DNA of 64,000 nt. It comes from Anaeromyxobacter sp. GTDB taxonomy: Bacteria; Myxococcota; Myxococcia; Myxococcales; Anaeromyxobacteraceae. How positions within the stretch are numbered: the stretch's first letter is position 1; every line of letters begins with the position of its first letter. The notes under the pieces were generated by a model, which searched no databases, had not been told where the DNA came from, and saw only the letters and a list, made by a program, of their open reading frames with translations. The DNA lies in assembly GCA_016718565.1 (NCBI GenBank), contig JADKCZ010000001.1, forward strand, positions 868,001-932,000, read 5' to 3'. The translations under genes were made by a program, and so were the position numbers. Below are positions 7,359 through 14,877 of the stretch, piece by piece.

Positions 7359-8762
7359 GTGAGCGGACTGCAGCCCGGCGACGTCATCGACGGCTTCACC
7401 GTGGGCGAGAAGCTGCACGCCGGCGGGCAGGGGGTCATCTACGCCTGCGCGCCGCCCCCCGACCGGCCCGACCTCGACTTCCCGCTGCTCATCAAGGTGC
7501 CGCGGCTCGGCCCCGGCGAGCCCTCCGAGACGGTGGTCACCTACGAGGTGGAGCAGACGGTCCACGCCGCGGTGGTCGGCCCGCACCTGCCGCGCTTCGT
7601 GGCCTCGGGCGACCTGGCGCGCCAGCCCTACCTGGTGATGGAGCGCATCGAGGGGCAGTCGCTCAAGGACTGGGCGGAGCGCGCGCCGCTGCCGGCCGAG
7701 GAGGTGGCGGCGCTGGGGGCGGCCATCGCCACCGCGGTGCACGCCCTGCACGCCCAGGAGGTGGTGCACCTCGACCTCAAGCCGGCCAACGTCATCATCC
7801 GGCCGGACGGGACCGCGGTGCTGGTGGACCTCGGGCTGGCGCGCCACGCCCACTTCCCCGACCTGCTGGCGGAGGAGTTCCGCCACCCCATGGGCTCGGG
7901 CCCCTACATCTCCCCGGAGCAGGTGCTGGGCGTGCGCTGGGACCCGCGCAGCGACCTCTTCGCCCTGGGCGTCATCCTCTACCAGCTGTCCACCGGCGAG
8001 TACCCGCACGGCGCGCCCACCACCCAGGCCGGCCTGCGGCGCCGCCTCTGGCACATGCCCGCCTCGCCGCGCAAGCTGCGCCCGGACCTGCCGGAGTGGC
8101 TGCAGGAGGTGACGCTGCGCTGCCTGGAGGCGCAGGCGGCCCAGCGCTACGCCTCGGCGGCGCAGGTGGCCAGCGACCTCACCCACCCGGAGCAGGTGAC
8201 CGTGGGGGAGCGCGGGCGGCGGCTGCGCCGCCCCGGCCTGGGCACGCTGCTGAAGCGCTGGATCATGGCGGCCGGCTACGAGCCCTCGCCGCTGGACCGG
8301 CCCAGCCAGCACCTGGTCTCGGCCTCCATCGTGCTGGCGGCGGTGGCCACGCAGCACAAGAACGAGCAGCGCTTCCAGGCCCTGCGCGAGGTGGTGCAGC
8401 GGCTCATGGCGGTGGACGGCGATCGGCGGCTCACCTGCGTCTCGGTGATCCACCCCGCCTCCGAGTTCGGCGGCGGCCGCGAGGAGGACTCCGGCACCAG
8501 CCTGCGCATCCGGCACCTGGTGCTGCTGCGCCACTGGGCCGAGCCGCTGGGCCTGCCGCCGGAGCGGCTCTCCTACCACGTCATCGAGTCGAGCGACCCG
8601 GCCGCGGCCCTGCTGGAGTACGCCAAGGTGAACCAGGTGGAGCACCTGGTCATCGGCGCCCCGCCCTCCGACGTGCCGCTCAAGGGGACCTTCGTCTCGA
8701 CGCGGGTGGCGGCGGAGGCGGGCTGCTCGGTGACGGTGGTGCGGCCGCGCGCGGCCGGGTGA
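7359..8762 (+). CDS. Ser/Thr protein kinase fused to a universal stress protein domain
   Basis: A 467-residue cytoplasmic protein without membrane segment. Residues about 1-290 are a Hanks-type kinase: Gly-rich loop LHAGGQGVIY, lysine in LLIKVPR, catalytic loop HLDLKPANV (His137, Asp139, Lys141, Asn144), DLG in place of DFG (Asp157), and GSGPYISPEQ as activation/P+1 segment. The HLD sequence makes it a non-RD kinase. Residues about 320-467 form a UspA fold ending in VNQVEHLVIGAPP and AAEAGCSVTVVRP, with a degenerate Gly-rich nucleotide loop. The GTG start at 7359 is 4 nt after the phosphoesterase stop. A kinase output gated by a nucleotide-sensing Usp domain is plausible but untested. Confidence 0.85.
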   Translation: MSGLQPGDVIDGFTVGEKLHAGGQGVIYACAPPPDRPDLDFPLLIKVPRLGPGEPSETVVTYEVEQTVHAAVVGPHLPRFVASGDLARQPYLVMERIEGQSLKDWAERAPLPAEEVAALGAAIATAVHALHAQEVVHLDLKPANVIIRPDGTAVLVDLGLARHAHFPDLLAEEFRHPMGSGPYISPEQVLGVRWDPRSDLFALGVILYQLSTGEYPHGAPTTQAGLRRRLWHMPASPRKLRPDLPEWLQEVTLRCLEAQAAQRYASAAQVASDLTHPEQVTVGERGRRLRRPGLGTLLKRWIMAAGYEPSPLDRPSQHLVSASIVLAAVATQHKNEQRFQALREVVQRLMAVDGDRRLTCVSVIHPASEFGGGREEDSGTSLRIRHLVLLRHWAEPLGLPPERLSYHVIESSDPAAALLEYAKVNQVEHLVIGAPPSDVPLKGTFVSTRVAAEAGCSVTVVRPRAAG

Positions 8763-8859
8763 GGGCCTGCGGGCGCGGCGGTGCGGTGTGCCCAGGCCAG
8801 GCGCGGCCCGACCACGGCGCGGGCGCGGGAGGAGGGCCCCCCGCGCCACGGCCAGCGGA

Positions 8860-9057
8860 CTACTTGCGGTTCATCACCTTCAGCATCAGCCAGATCACCA
8901 CGCCCATGGCGGACACGCCGCCCACCAGGTAGAGCAGGGGCATGATGCCGTCCATCTCCCCCATGCCCTCCGGGCCCTCGCTGGCCAGGGCCAGGGTGAG
9001 AGAGGCGGCCCAGGTGGCGGTCGCGGCGAGGCTGCGCACGGCAACGGACTTCGTCAT
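8860..9057 (-). CDS. Small hypothetical inner-membrane protein
   Basis: A 65-residue protein I do not recognise. The N-terminus looks like a signal peptide (MTKSVAVRS, then a hydrophobic Ala/Leu stretch ending LALASEG). It is followed by an acidic, Met- and Gly-rich linker (EGPEGMGEMDG), one clear membrane helix (about residues 41-60) and a basic tail. The ATG at 9057 was chosen because GAGGAG lies 7 nt before it; the frame continues upstream but without similar support. It stands alone between the convergent kinase gene and the terminator of an MFS gene. Confidence 0.6.
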   Translation of the reverse strand: MTKSVAVRSLAATATWAASLTLALASEGPEGMGEMDGIMPLLYLVGGVSAMGVVIWLMLKVMNRK

Positions 9058-9142
9058 CTCGAAGCTCCTCATGGATGCGGCCGGTGCCTGACTGCGGAGC
9101 CGCCGCGGGTGGAAGGTGCGGAAATGTAGCACGAGAAGGAAC

Positions 9143-9170
9143 GGCCCCCGACGCCTGGGCGTCGGGGGCC
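9143..9170 (-). terminator. Intrinsic terminator of the MHS transporter gene
   Basis: A perfect hairpin with 13-bp arms (GGCCCCCGACGCC and its complement) and a 2-nt loop lies about 24 nt past the stop codon of the reverse-strand transporter. It is followed on that strand by a pyrimidine-rich run, TTCCTTCTC. Confidence 0.75.
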
Positions 9171-9193
9171 GCGTCACTGCGGGGAGGCCGACC

Positions 9194-10864
9194 TCAGTCG
9201 ATGTGCGCGATCGAGGCCTGGGTGTCGGTGTCCTTCATGAAGAGGGAGCCGACCACGAAGGTCATGAGCGCGATGACGATGGGGTACCAGAGGCCGTAGT
9301 AGATGTCGCCGGTGGCGGCCACCAGGGCGAAGGCGATGGTCGGCAGGAAGCCGCCGAACCAGCCGTTGCCGATGTGGTACGGCAGCGACATCGAGGTGTA
9401 GCGGATGCGAGCCGGGAAGAGCTCGACCAGCCAGGCGCCGATGGGCGCGTACACCATGGTCACGTAGATGACCAGGATGACCAGCAGCAGGATCACCATG
9501 GGCGTGTTGACGCGGCTCATGTCGGCCTTGGCCGGGTACATCTTGGTGGCCTCGGTGAGCGCCTTGGCGAGCTCGCCGTTCTTGGCCTTGTAGTCGATGC
9601 CCGGCTCGTTGCCGTTGAAGCTCTGGACCACCGTGGCGCCGACGCGCACCGAGGCGATGGTGCCGGCCGGAGCGGCCTCGTTCAGGTACGGGATGGCCTT
9701 CTTGGCGAGGATCGACTTCACCTGGTCGCAGGAGGACTTGAAGGTCTTCTTGCCGATGGGGTCGAACTGGAAGGCGCAGTCGGCCGGGTCGGCCACCACG
9801 GTCACCGGGTTGGCGATCTGCGCCTCCTCGAGGCCCGGGTTGGCGTAGTGGGTCAGGGCCTTGAAGATGGGGAAGTAGGTCAGGGCGGCGATGAGGCAGC
9901 CCGCCATGATGATCCACTTGCGGCCGACCTTGTCGGACAGGGCGCCGAAGATGATGAAGAACGGCGTGCCGATGATCAGCGAGAAGGCCACGATGAGGTT
10001 GGCGGCCTGGCTCTCCAGCTTGAGGATCTGGAGCAGGAAGAAGAGCTCGTAGAACATGCCCGTGTACCAGACCACGCCCTGGCCGGCCACGCCGCCGAAG
10101 AGGACCAGGAGCACGATCTTGAGGTTGCCCCAGCGGAGGAACGACTCCGTCAGCGGCGCGCGGGTGACCTTGCCCTCCTCCTTCATCTTCTTGAAGATCG
10201 GCGACTCGTTCAGCTGGAGCCGGATCCAGACGGAGATGCCCACCAGGATGGCGGAGAGCAGGAACGGGATGCGCCAGCCCCAGGCCTCGAAGCCCTCCTT
10301 GCCGATGACGATGCGGCAGGTGAGGATCACGATGAGCGAGAGGAAGAGGCCCAGCGTGGCGGTGGTCTGGATGAAGGCCGTGAAGAAGCCGCGCTTGCCG
10401 TTGGGGGCGTGCTCGGCCACGTAGGTGGCGGCGCCGCCGTACTCACCGCCGAGCGCGAGCCCCTGCAGGATGCGCATGGTGATGAGGATGATGGGGGCGG
10501 CGATGCCGATGCTGTCGTAGTTGGGCAGCAGGCCCACGATGACCGTGGCGCCGCCCATCAGGAGGATGGTGACGAGGAAGGTGTACTTGCGGCCGATCAG
10601 GTCGCCGATGCGGCCGAACACGATGGCGCCGAACGGGCGGACGAAGAAGCCGGCGGCGAAAGCGAGGAGGGCGAAGATGAACGAGGTGGTCTCGTTCACG
10701 GCCTTGAAGAACTGGGCCGAGATGATGGCAGCCAGCGAGCCGTACAGATAGAAGTCGTACCACTCGAAGACGGTACCAAGGGAAGAAGCGAAGATAACCA
10801 TCCGCTCTTCTTTGGTAATTCCAGTGCCCTTGCCAGGGGCCGGTGCCACGTTCGCTTCAGCCAT
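9194..10864 (-). CDS. MFS transporter, metabolite:H+ symporter (MHS) family
   Basis: A 556-residue inner-membrane carrier of the MHS group (KgtP/ShiA/ProP relatives). The family motif between helices 2 and 3 is visible as RPFGAIVFGRIGDLIGRKY, the second copy as GALSDKVGRKW, and GGEYGGAATYVAE follows in helix 5. The substrate is unknown; organic acids and osmolytes are usual. It is about 110 residues longer than typical MHS carriers because of a hydrophilic insertion at roughly residues 340-452, between helices 8 and 9, containing two cysteines. The start has a strong GGAGGAA site 6 nt upstream. The first codons and the leader are less GC-rich than the rest. Confidence 0.85.
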   Translation of the reverse strand: MAEANVAPAPGKGTGITKEERMVIFASSLGTVFEWYDFYLYGSLAAIISAQFFKAVNETTSFIFALLAFAAGFFVRPFGAIVFGRIGDLIGRKYTFLVTILLMGGATVIVGLLPNYDSIGIAAPIILITMRILQGLALGGEYGGAATYVAEHAPNGKRGFFTAFIQTTATLGLFLSLIVILTCRIVIGKEGFEAWGWRIPFLLSAILVGISVWIRLQLNESPIFKKMKEEGKVTRAPLTESFLRWGNLKIVLLVLFGGVAGQGVVWYTGMFYELFFLLQILKLESQAANLIVAFSLIIGTPFFIIFGALSDKVGRKWIIMAGCLIAALTYFPIFKALTHYANPGLEEAQIANPVTVVADPADCAFQFDPIGKKTFKSSCDQVKSILAKKAIPYLNEAAPAGTIASVRVGATVVQSFNGNEPGIDYKAKNGELAKALTEATKMYPAKADMSRVNTPMVILLLVILVIYVTMVYAPIGAWLVELFPARIRYTSMSLPYHIGNGWFGGFLPTIAFALVAATGDIYYGLWYPIVIALMTFVVGSLFMKDTDTQASIAHID

Positions 10865-10920
10865 GCGTGTTTCCTCCGGGGGGAGAGTACGAGGGGGGCG
10901 GCGGGGTGATCAGGTAAAAT

Positions 10921-10950
10921 TCCCTACCATGGACGCAGGAACCCTTACAA
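10921..10950 (-). promoter_or_regulatory. Candidate promoter of the MHS transporter gene
   Basis: Reverse-strand TTGTAA (10945-10950) is followed after 18 nt by TAGGGA (10921-10926). It sits in the AT-richest part of the 220-nt gap 10865-11085, about 55 nt before the start codon. The match to consensus is moderate. Confidence 0.4.
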
Positions 10951-11085
10951 GTGAGTTGCGCAAGTCCCGCGTGCGCCATGCAGTCGGTGCGTGCAAACGG
11001 TGCATCGGCGGGCGCCCTGATCCGGAAAAACGGCTTCATGGGTCCGCAAAATGAAAAAGCGCCCAGCTGTTAAAGAAATTTTAAC

Positions 11086-12264
11086 TTACACCCTCGGGGT
11101 CCGACCTCGCATCCGCCCAAGTACCCGCGGAAGAAGTACACCCAAGAGGGGGACCATTTCGATGAGCCCCGCGAGGTCGAAGATCGGGCCCACACGGCCA
11201 AAGTGGTCATAGGCGATGCCCGAGAGCTGGTACCCGAACGCGTTGCCCCCGCCGAACACCACCGCGCTGAAGACCGCCTGCCCCGTGGATCGCAGCGGCG
11301 CCGGGATCAGCCGCACCAGCGCGGCCACGGCGCTCCCCCAGAAGAGGCCGAAGGTGAGGCCGTGCAGCAGCTGCAGGGCCACCACCGCGGGCGCCCCCTC
11401 GGCGCGGGCCAGCGCGAACCAGCGCAGCGCCGAGCCGGCGAAGGCCACCGCCAGCAGCGTCCGCAGGCGGAAGCGGCCCTCCAGCCGCGGGAACCAGAGC
11501 AGGGCCGCCACCTCGGCGGCCACGCCGGCGCCCATGCCCAGGCCGGTGACCACCGACGGCAGGCCCCGCTCGCGCACCAGCAGGCCGAAGAAGAGGTGGA
11601 ACGGGGCGCAGGCCAGCCAGTGCAGGGCGCAGGCGGCCAGCAGGCCCATGAGCCGGCGGTCGGAGAGCAGCGCGCGCACCTCCGGCCAGCCCGGGCGCGG
11701 CCAGGCGCGTGGCCCGGCGGCGGGCAGCCCGCGGGCGGCCAGGGCGTAGCCGCCCACCAGCACCGCCACCGTCACGGGCACCAGCGGGTCGGCGGTGCGG
11801 TCCCCGCGCGCCGCCAGGACGCCGCCCAGGAGCAGCGCCAGCGCCGCGAAGCCCAGCGAGCCGCCCAGGCGGACGCGCGCGTAGGTCAGGCCGGGCTGCA
11901 GGCGCACCTGCTCCAGGGTGAGGGAGTCGAGGAGCGGCACCACCGCCCGGTCGCCCAGCGCCGTGAGCAGCAGCACCGCCCCGACCTGCAGCGGGGTGCG
12001 GGCGAAGGGCAGCAGGGCGGCAGCCAGGAAGGCCAGCGCGGTGGCGCGGCCGAGGGTGCGCCCGGGCTGGCCGCTGCGATCGGCGGCGGCGGCCCAGGCG
12101 AGCCCGGCCACCGGCCCCACCAGCGGGCCCACCAGCTGGACCGCGCCGATCTCGGTGCCGCTGAAGCCCAGCCCGCGCAGGTAGGGCGCCAGGTAGGGGA
12201 GCAGCGAGCCGACGGCCCCGTAGTAGAGGAAGTAGAGGAGGCGCAGCCGCCAGGCGAGGGCCAT
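11086..12264 (-). CDS. MFS transporter of the MFS_1-like / PPP sugar-permease type
   Basis: A 392-residue protein with about 12 hydrophobic helices. The N-terminus LRLLYFLYYGAVGSLLPYL and the following LRGLGFSGTEIG are typical of the MFS_1-like (nucleoside/phenylpropionate/LacY-related) group; the C-terminal half contains FSAVVFGGGNAFGYQLSG. Substrate unknown. Two starts are possible: 12264 (used here) and 12285, whose ATG overlaps that of the divergent nucleotidyltransferase gene. Neither has a good ribosome site. The last 25 codons and the downstream region are noticeably less GC-rich, and the C-terminus is short and basic. Confidence 0.75.
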   Translation of the reverse strand: MALAWRLRLLYFLYYGAVGSLLPYLAPYLRGLGFSGTEIGAVQLVGPLVGPVAGLAWAAAADRSGQPGRTLGRATALAFLAAALLPFARTPLQVGAVLLLTALGDRAVVPLLDSLTLEQVRLQPGLTYARVRLGGSLGFAALALLLGGVLAARGDRTADPLVPVTVAVLVGGYALAARGLPAAGPRAWPRPGWPEVRALLSDRRLMGLLAACALHWLACAPFHLFFGLLVRERGLPSVVTGLGMGAGVAAEVAALLWFPRLEGRFRLRTLLAVAFAGSALRWFALARAEGAPAVVALQLLHGLTFGLFWGSAVAALVRLIPAPLRSTGQAVFSAVVFGGGNAFGYQLSGIAYDHFGRVGPIFDLAGLIEMVPLLGVLLPRVLGRMRGRTPRV

Positions 12265-12268
12265 CTGG

Positions 12269-12274
12269 TAGGGT
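12269..12274 (+). promoter_or_regulatory. -10-like box TAGGGT close to the start codon
   Basis: TAGGGT ends 9 nt before the ATG at 12284. It would lie inside the 5' end of the divergent MFS gene if that gene started at 12285, which slightly favours the shorter MFS start. Confidence 0.4.
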
Positions 12275-12283
12275 GCGTGTACC

Positions 12284-13243
12284 ATGACGGTCGCCGGGAT
12301 GGTCCTGTGCGCCGGGCTCGGAACCCGGCTCCGCCCGCTCACCTCCCTCCTCCCCAAGCCCGCCGTCCCGGTGTGCGGCGTGCCGCTGATCCGCTACGCC
12401 CTGGGGCTGCTGGCCGGGGCCGGGGTCCGCCGGGCGGTGGTGAACGTCCACCACCTGCCGGAGGTGATGGCGGCCGCGGCGCGCGCCGCCGCCGCGGAGC
12501 TGGGGCTGGAGCTCGCGGTGTCGCACGAGCCGGTCATCGCCGGCACCGGCGGGGCGCTGCGGGAGGCGCGGCCGCTGCTGGCCGCTGCCGACGCGGTGGT
12601 GGTGGTGAACGGCGACGTGCTCTTCGACCTGGACCTGGGCGGCGCGCTGGCCGCCCACGCCGCCTCCGGGGCGCTGGCCACCATGGTGCTGATGGCCATG
12701 CCCGCGGGCGCGAGCTACGCCGCGGTGGAGCTCGACGAGGGCGGGCGGGTGCGGCGCATCGCCGGACGCTTCGGCCCGGGAGGCCAGGGGCTCACCCCCT
12801 GGCACTTCCCCGGCGTGCACGTGGTCTCGCAGGAGCTGCTGGCGCGCCTGCCGGCGGCCCCCTTCGAGCTGGACGTGAACCGCCACGCCTACCCGCCGCT
12901 CATGGCGGAGGGCCTGGTCCGCGGCGTGATCGCGAGCGGCTACTGGAACGACCTGGGCCAGCCGGACCGGTACCTGCAGGCCAACCTGGACGTGGCGGCC
13001 GGCCGGGTGCCGCTCGGGCGGTTCGGCCTGGCCGCGCCCGGGGCGGTGGCGCGGTGGGCCGGCGACGCGGTGGTGGAGCCCGGCGCCCACGTCGGCCGGC
13101 AGGTGGTGCTGGGCGCGGGCTGCCGGGTGCCGGCCGGCGCGCGGGTGGAGCGGGCCGTCCTGTGGCCCGGCACGGCGCTCGCCCCCGGCGAGGTGCTGGA
13201 GGACGCCGTGGCCGCCGGCGACCTCCGGGTGGCGGCCGCCTGA
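12284..13243 (+). CDS. Sugar-1-phosphate nucleotidyltransferase, MurU-like
   Basis: A 319-residue cytoplasmic NTP-transferase. The signature GMVLCAGLGTRLRPLT followed by LPKPAVPV binds the nucleoside triphosphate, GTGGAL contacts the base, and VNGDVLFD holds the metal-binding Asp; a degenerate left-handed repeat tail follows (VEPGAHVGRQVVLG). Length and motifs fit both mannose-1-phosphate guanylyltransferases and MurU, which makes UDP-MurNAc from MurNAc-1-phosphate. With an AmgK-like kinase in the same window, the MurU role in cell-wall recycling is attractive but inferred. The start codon overlaps the possible 12285 start of the divergent MFS gene. Confidence 0.78.
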   Translation: MTVAGMVLCAGLGTRLRPLTSLLPKPAVPVCGVPLIRYALGLLAGAGVRRAVVNVHHLPEVMAAAARAAAAELGLELAVSHEPVIAGTGGALREARPLLAAADAVVVVNGDVLFDLDLGGALAAHAASGALATMVLMAMPAGASYAAVELDEGGRVRRIAGRFGPGGQGLTPWHFPGVHVVSQELLARLPAAPFELDVNRHAYPPLMAEGLVRGVIASGYWNDLGQPDRYLQANLDVAAGRVPLGRFGLAAPGAVARWAGDAVVEPGAHVGRQVVLGAGCRVPAGARVERAVLWPGTALAPGEVLEDAVAAGDLRVAAA

Positions 13244-13260
13244 GCCGCCGGCCCGGCGGC
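13244..13260. terminator. Short hairpin between convergent genes
   Basis: GCCGCCG / CGGCGGC arms with a 3-nt loop fill the whole space between the stop codons at 13243 and 13260. Stable, but without a T-tract. Confidence 0.4.
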
Positions 13261-14042
13261 TACTGGAGCCGGCCGCCCGCGGCGCGGCCGATGGCGTTCC
13301 AGTCCTCGAACCACCTGACGGTCTGCAGGATGGTGAAGACGACCCCGACGACGACGTAGGAGAGGATGGCGCCGAGCAGGAGGAAGGTCCGGTGGTTCGA
13401 GTCGGAGTTGACCTGGACCGCGACGCCGAGCCGCTCCATCGCCGCCGCCCGGAGCGTGAGCGCCTCGTTGAGCGTCAGGTACTGGTAGACGATGACCACC
13501 GGGATCAGCAGGTAGCCGACGAACCCGGTGACCAGGTTGAGGAAGAGCGCGCCGAGGAGGAGCCCGACGTAGATCCAGAAGTTGCCGGTGAACTTGCTGG
13601 TGCGCTGCGCGGCCCGCTCGTAGCCCACGCCCGTCTGGTAGAACTTCACCATCCCGTAGATCCCGATGGTGACGAAGGACAGCAGCAGCACCGCCGCCAC
13701 CGAGACCTCCTCGAAGGGGCGGGCCCCGGGGCCCTGGCCAGGCGCCGCGCCGGGGGAGGCCCAGGGGGACGGGGGCGCGGCCGTCGGCTGGCCCCAGGCG
13801 GGCGCGGCGGGCGGGGCGGGCGGGGCCGAGGCCAGCGGCGGCGGCCCGGCCAGCGGCGGCGGGGCGGCCAGCGCGGCCAGCTCCGGCACCTGCTCCCAGG
13901 GCAGCCAGCCAGCCAGGCCGGCCCGCCAGACGCGCATGCCGGCGGCCAGCCGCCCCAGCCGGATGGCCTCGGCCAGGCCGGCCTGGCTCACCGGTCCGGC
14001 CTGCTTGCCGGCCTCCTCGTAGTACCAGAGCGGCTCGCTCAT
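13260..14042 (-). CDS. GYF_2 and DUF4234 domain membrane protein
   Basis: A 260-residue protein. Residues 1-50 form a GYF_2 domain (LWYYEEAGKQAGPVS, then GRLAAGMRVWRAGLAGWLPWEQV), a fold that usually binds proline-rich peptides. A Pro/Ala-rich linker of about 50 residues follows, then a DUF4234-like membrane region with about four helices (VAAVLLLSFVTIGIYGMVKFYQ to AILSYVVVGVVFTIL). The linker itself could be a ligand for a GYF fold. GGGAGGG lies 3-4 nt before the ATG. It follows the PP2C gene by 11 nt, so a role at the membrane in Ser/Thr phospho-signalling is possible. Function unknown. Confidence 0.72.
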   Translation of the reverse strand: MSEPLWYYEEAGKQAGPVSQAGLAEAIRLGRLAAGMRVWRAGLAGWLPWEQVPELAALAAPPPLAGPPPLASAPPAPPAAPAWGQPTAAPPSPWASPGAAPGQGPGARPFEEVSVAAVLLLSFVTIGIYGMVKFYQTGVGYERAAQRTSKFTGNFWIYVGLLLGALFLNLVTGFVGYLLIPVVIVYQYLTLNEALTLRAAAMERLGVAVQVNSDSNHRTFLLLGAILSYVVVGVVFTILQTVRWFEDWNAIGRAAGGRLQ

Positions 14043-14053
14043 CGACCCTCCCG

Positions 14054-14824
14054 TCAGGCCTGCACCTGCGCCAGCACGCAGGTGATGTTGTCCACGCCGC
14101 CAGCCTGGTTGGCGGCGTCCACCAGCGCCTGGGCCGCGGCCTTCAGGTCGCCGCGGTGCTGCCGGATGAGCTCGGCCGCCTCCGGGTCGGTCACCATGCC
14201 GGACAGCCCGTCGCAGCAGAGCAGCACCACGTCGCCCTCCTGCAGGCTCACCCGGGCCAGGTCCACGTCCACCGTGTCCTTCATCCCGAGGGCGCGCACG
14301 ATGACGTTCTTGTGCGGGAAGCTCTCGACCTCCTCTGGGGTGAGCCGCTTGGCCTTGAGGTAGTCGTTGAGGAGCGAGTGGTCCTCGGTGAGCTGCAGCA
14401 GGGTGCCGCCGCGCCACAGGTAGGCGCGCGAGTCGCCCACGTGGCCCACGATGACCGCCCCGGCCCCGCGCTCGAAGTGGGCGCACACCAGGGTGGTGCC
14501 CATGCCGCGCAGCCGCTCGTCGGTGCGGGCCCGCTCGAAGATGCGCAGGTTGGCCAGCTTGACGGCGGTGGCCACGCGGTTCTCGTCGTGGCGCCGGGCC
14601 GGGTCCTCGGGGAAGGGCCAGGTGGCCTCCTCGTCGCGCCCGGTGAGCCGGAAGAACTCGGCCATCTCCTCGACGGCGATGCGCGCCGCCACCTCGCCCG
14701 AGGCGTGGCCACCCATGCCGTCGGCCACGCAGTAGAGCTGCTCCTCCGGGAGCAGGAGGAAGGCGTCCTCGTTGTGGGTTCGCTTGAGGCCGACGTCGGT
14801 CGAGCCGGCGACATTGAGGCGCAT
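14054..14824 (-). CDS. PP2C-family Ser/Thr protein phosphatase
   Basis: A 256-residue stand-alone PPM/PP2C phosphatase of bacterial PrpC/Stp type. All metal-binding motifs are present: LKRTHNEDAF, VADGMGGHASGE, GHVGDSRAYLWR, CCDGLSGMV and GGVDNITCVL. It would dephosphorylate Ser/Thr-phosphorylated proteins in the cytoplasm, making it a candidate antagonist of kinases such as the one at 7359-8762. It lies between a lipid kinase gene (53 nt upstream) and the GYF_2 gene (11 nt downstream), all on one strand and probably one transcript. Confidence 0.9.
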   Translation of the reverse strand: MRLNVAGSTDVGLKRTHNEDAFLLLPEEQLYCVADGMGGHASGEVAARIAVEEMAEFFRLTGRDEEATWPFPEDPARRHDENRVATAVKLANLRIFERARTDERLRGMGTTLVCAHFERGAGAVIVGHVGDSRAYLWRGGTLLQLTEDHSLLNDYLKAKRLTPEEVESFPHKNVIVRALGMKDTVDVDLARVSLQEGDVVLLCCDGLSGMVTDPEAAELIRQHRGDLKAAAQALVDAANQAGGVDNITCVLAQVQA

Positions 14825-14877
14825 GCGGGTGAGCTCTCCCCCGGGGGCGGCCAGCCTAGTAGTCCCCCCACCTGGGG

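Noticed and set aside
13392..13420. GGTTCGAGTC string resembling a tRNA T-loop
   Set aside because: It lies within the GYF_2/DUF4234 coding region and no acceptor, D or anticodon arm can be built around it.
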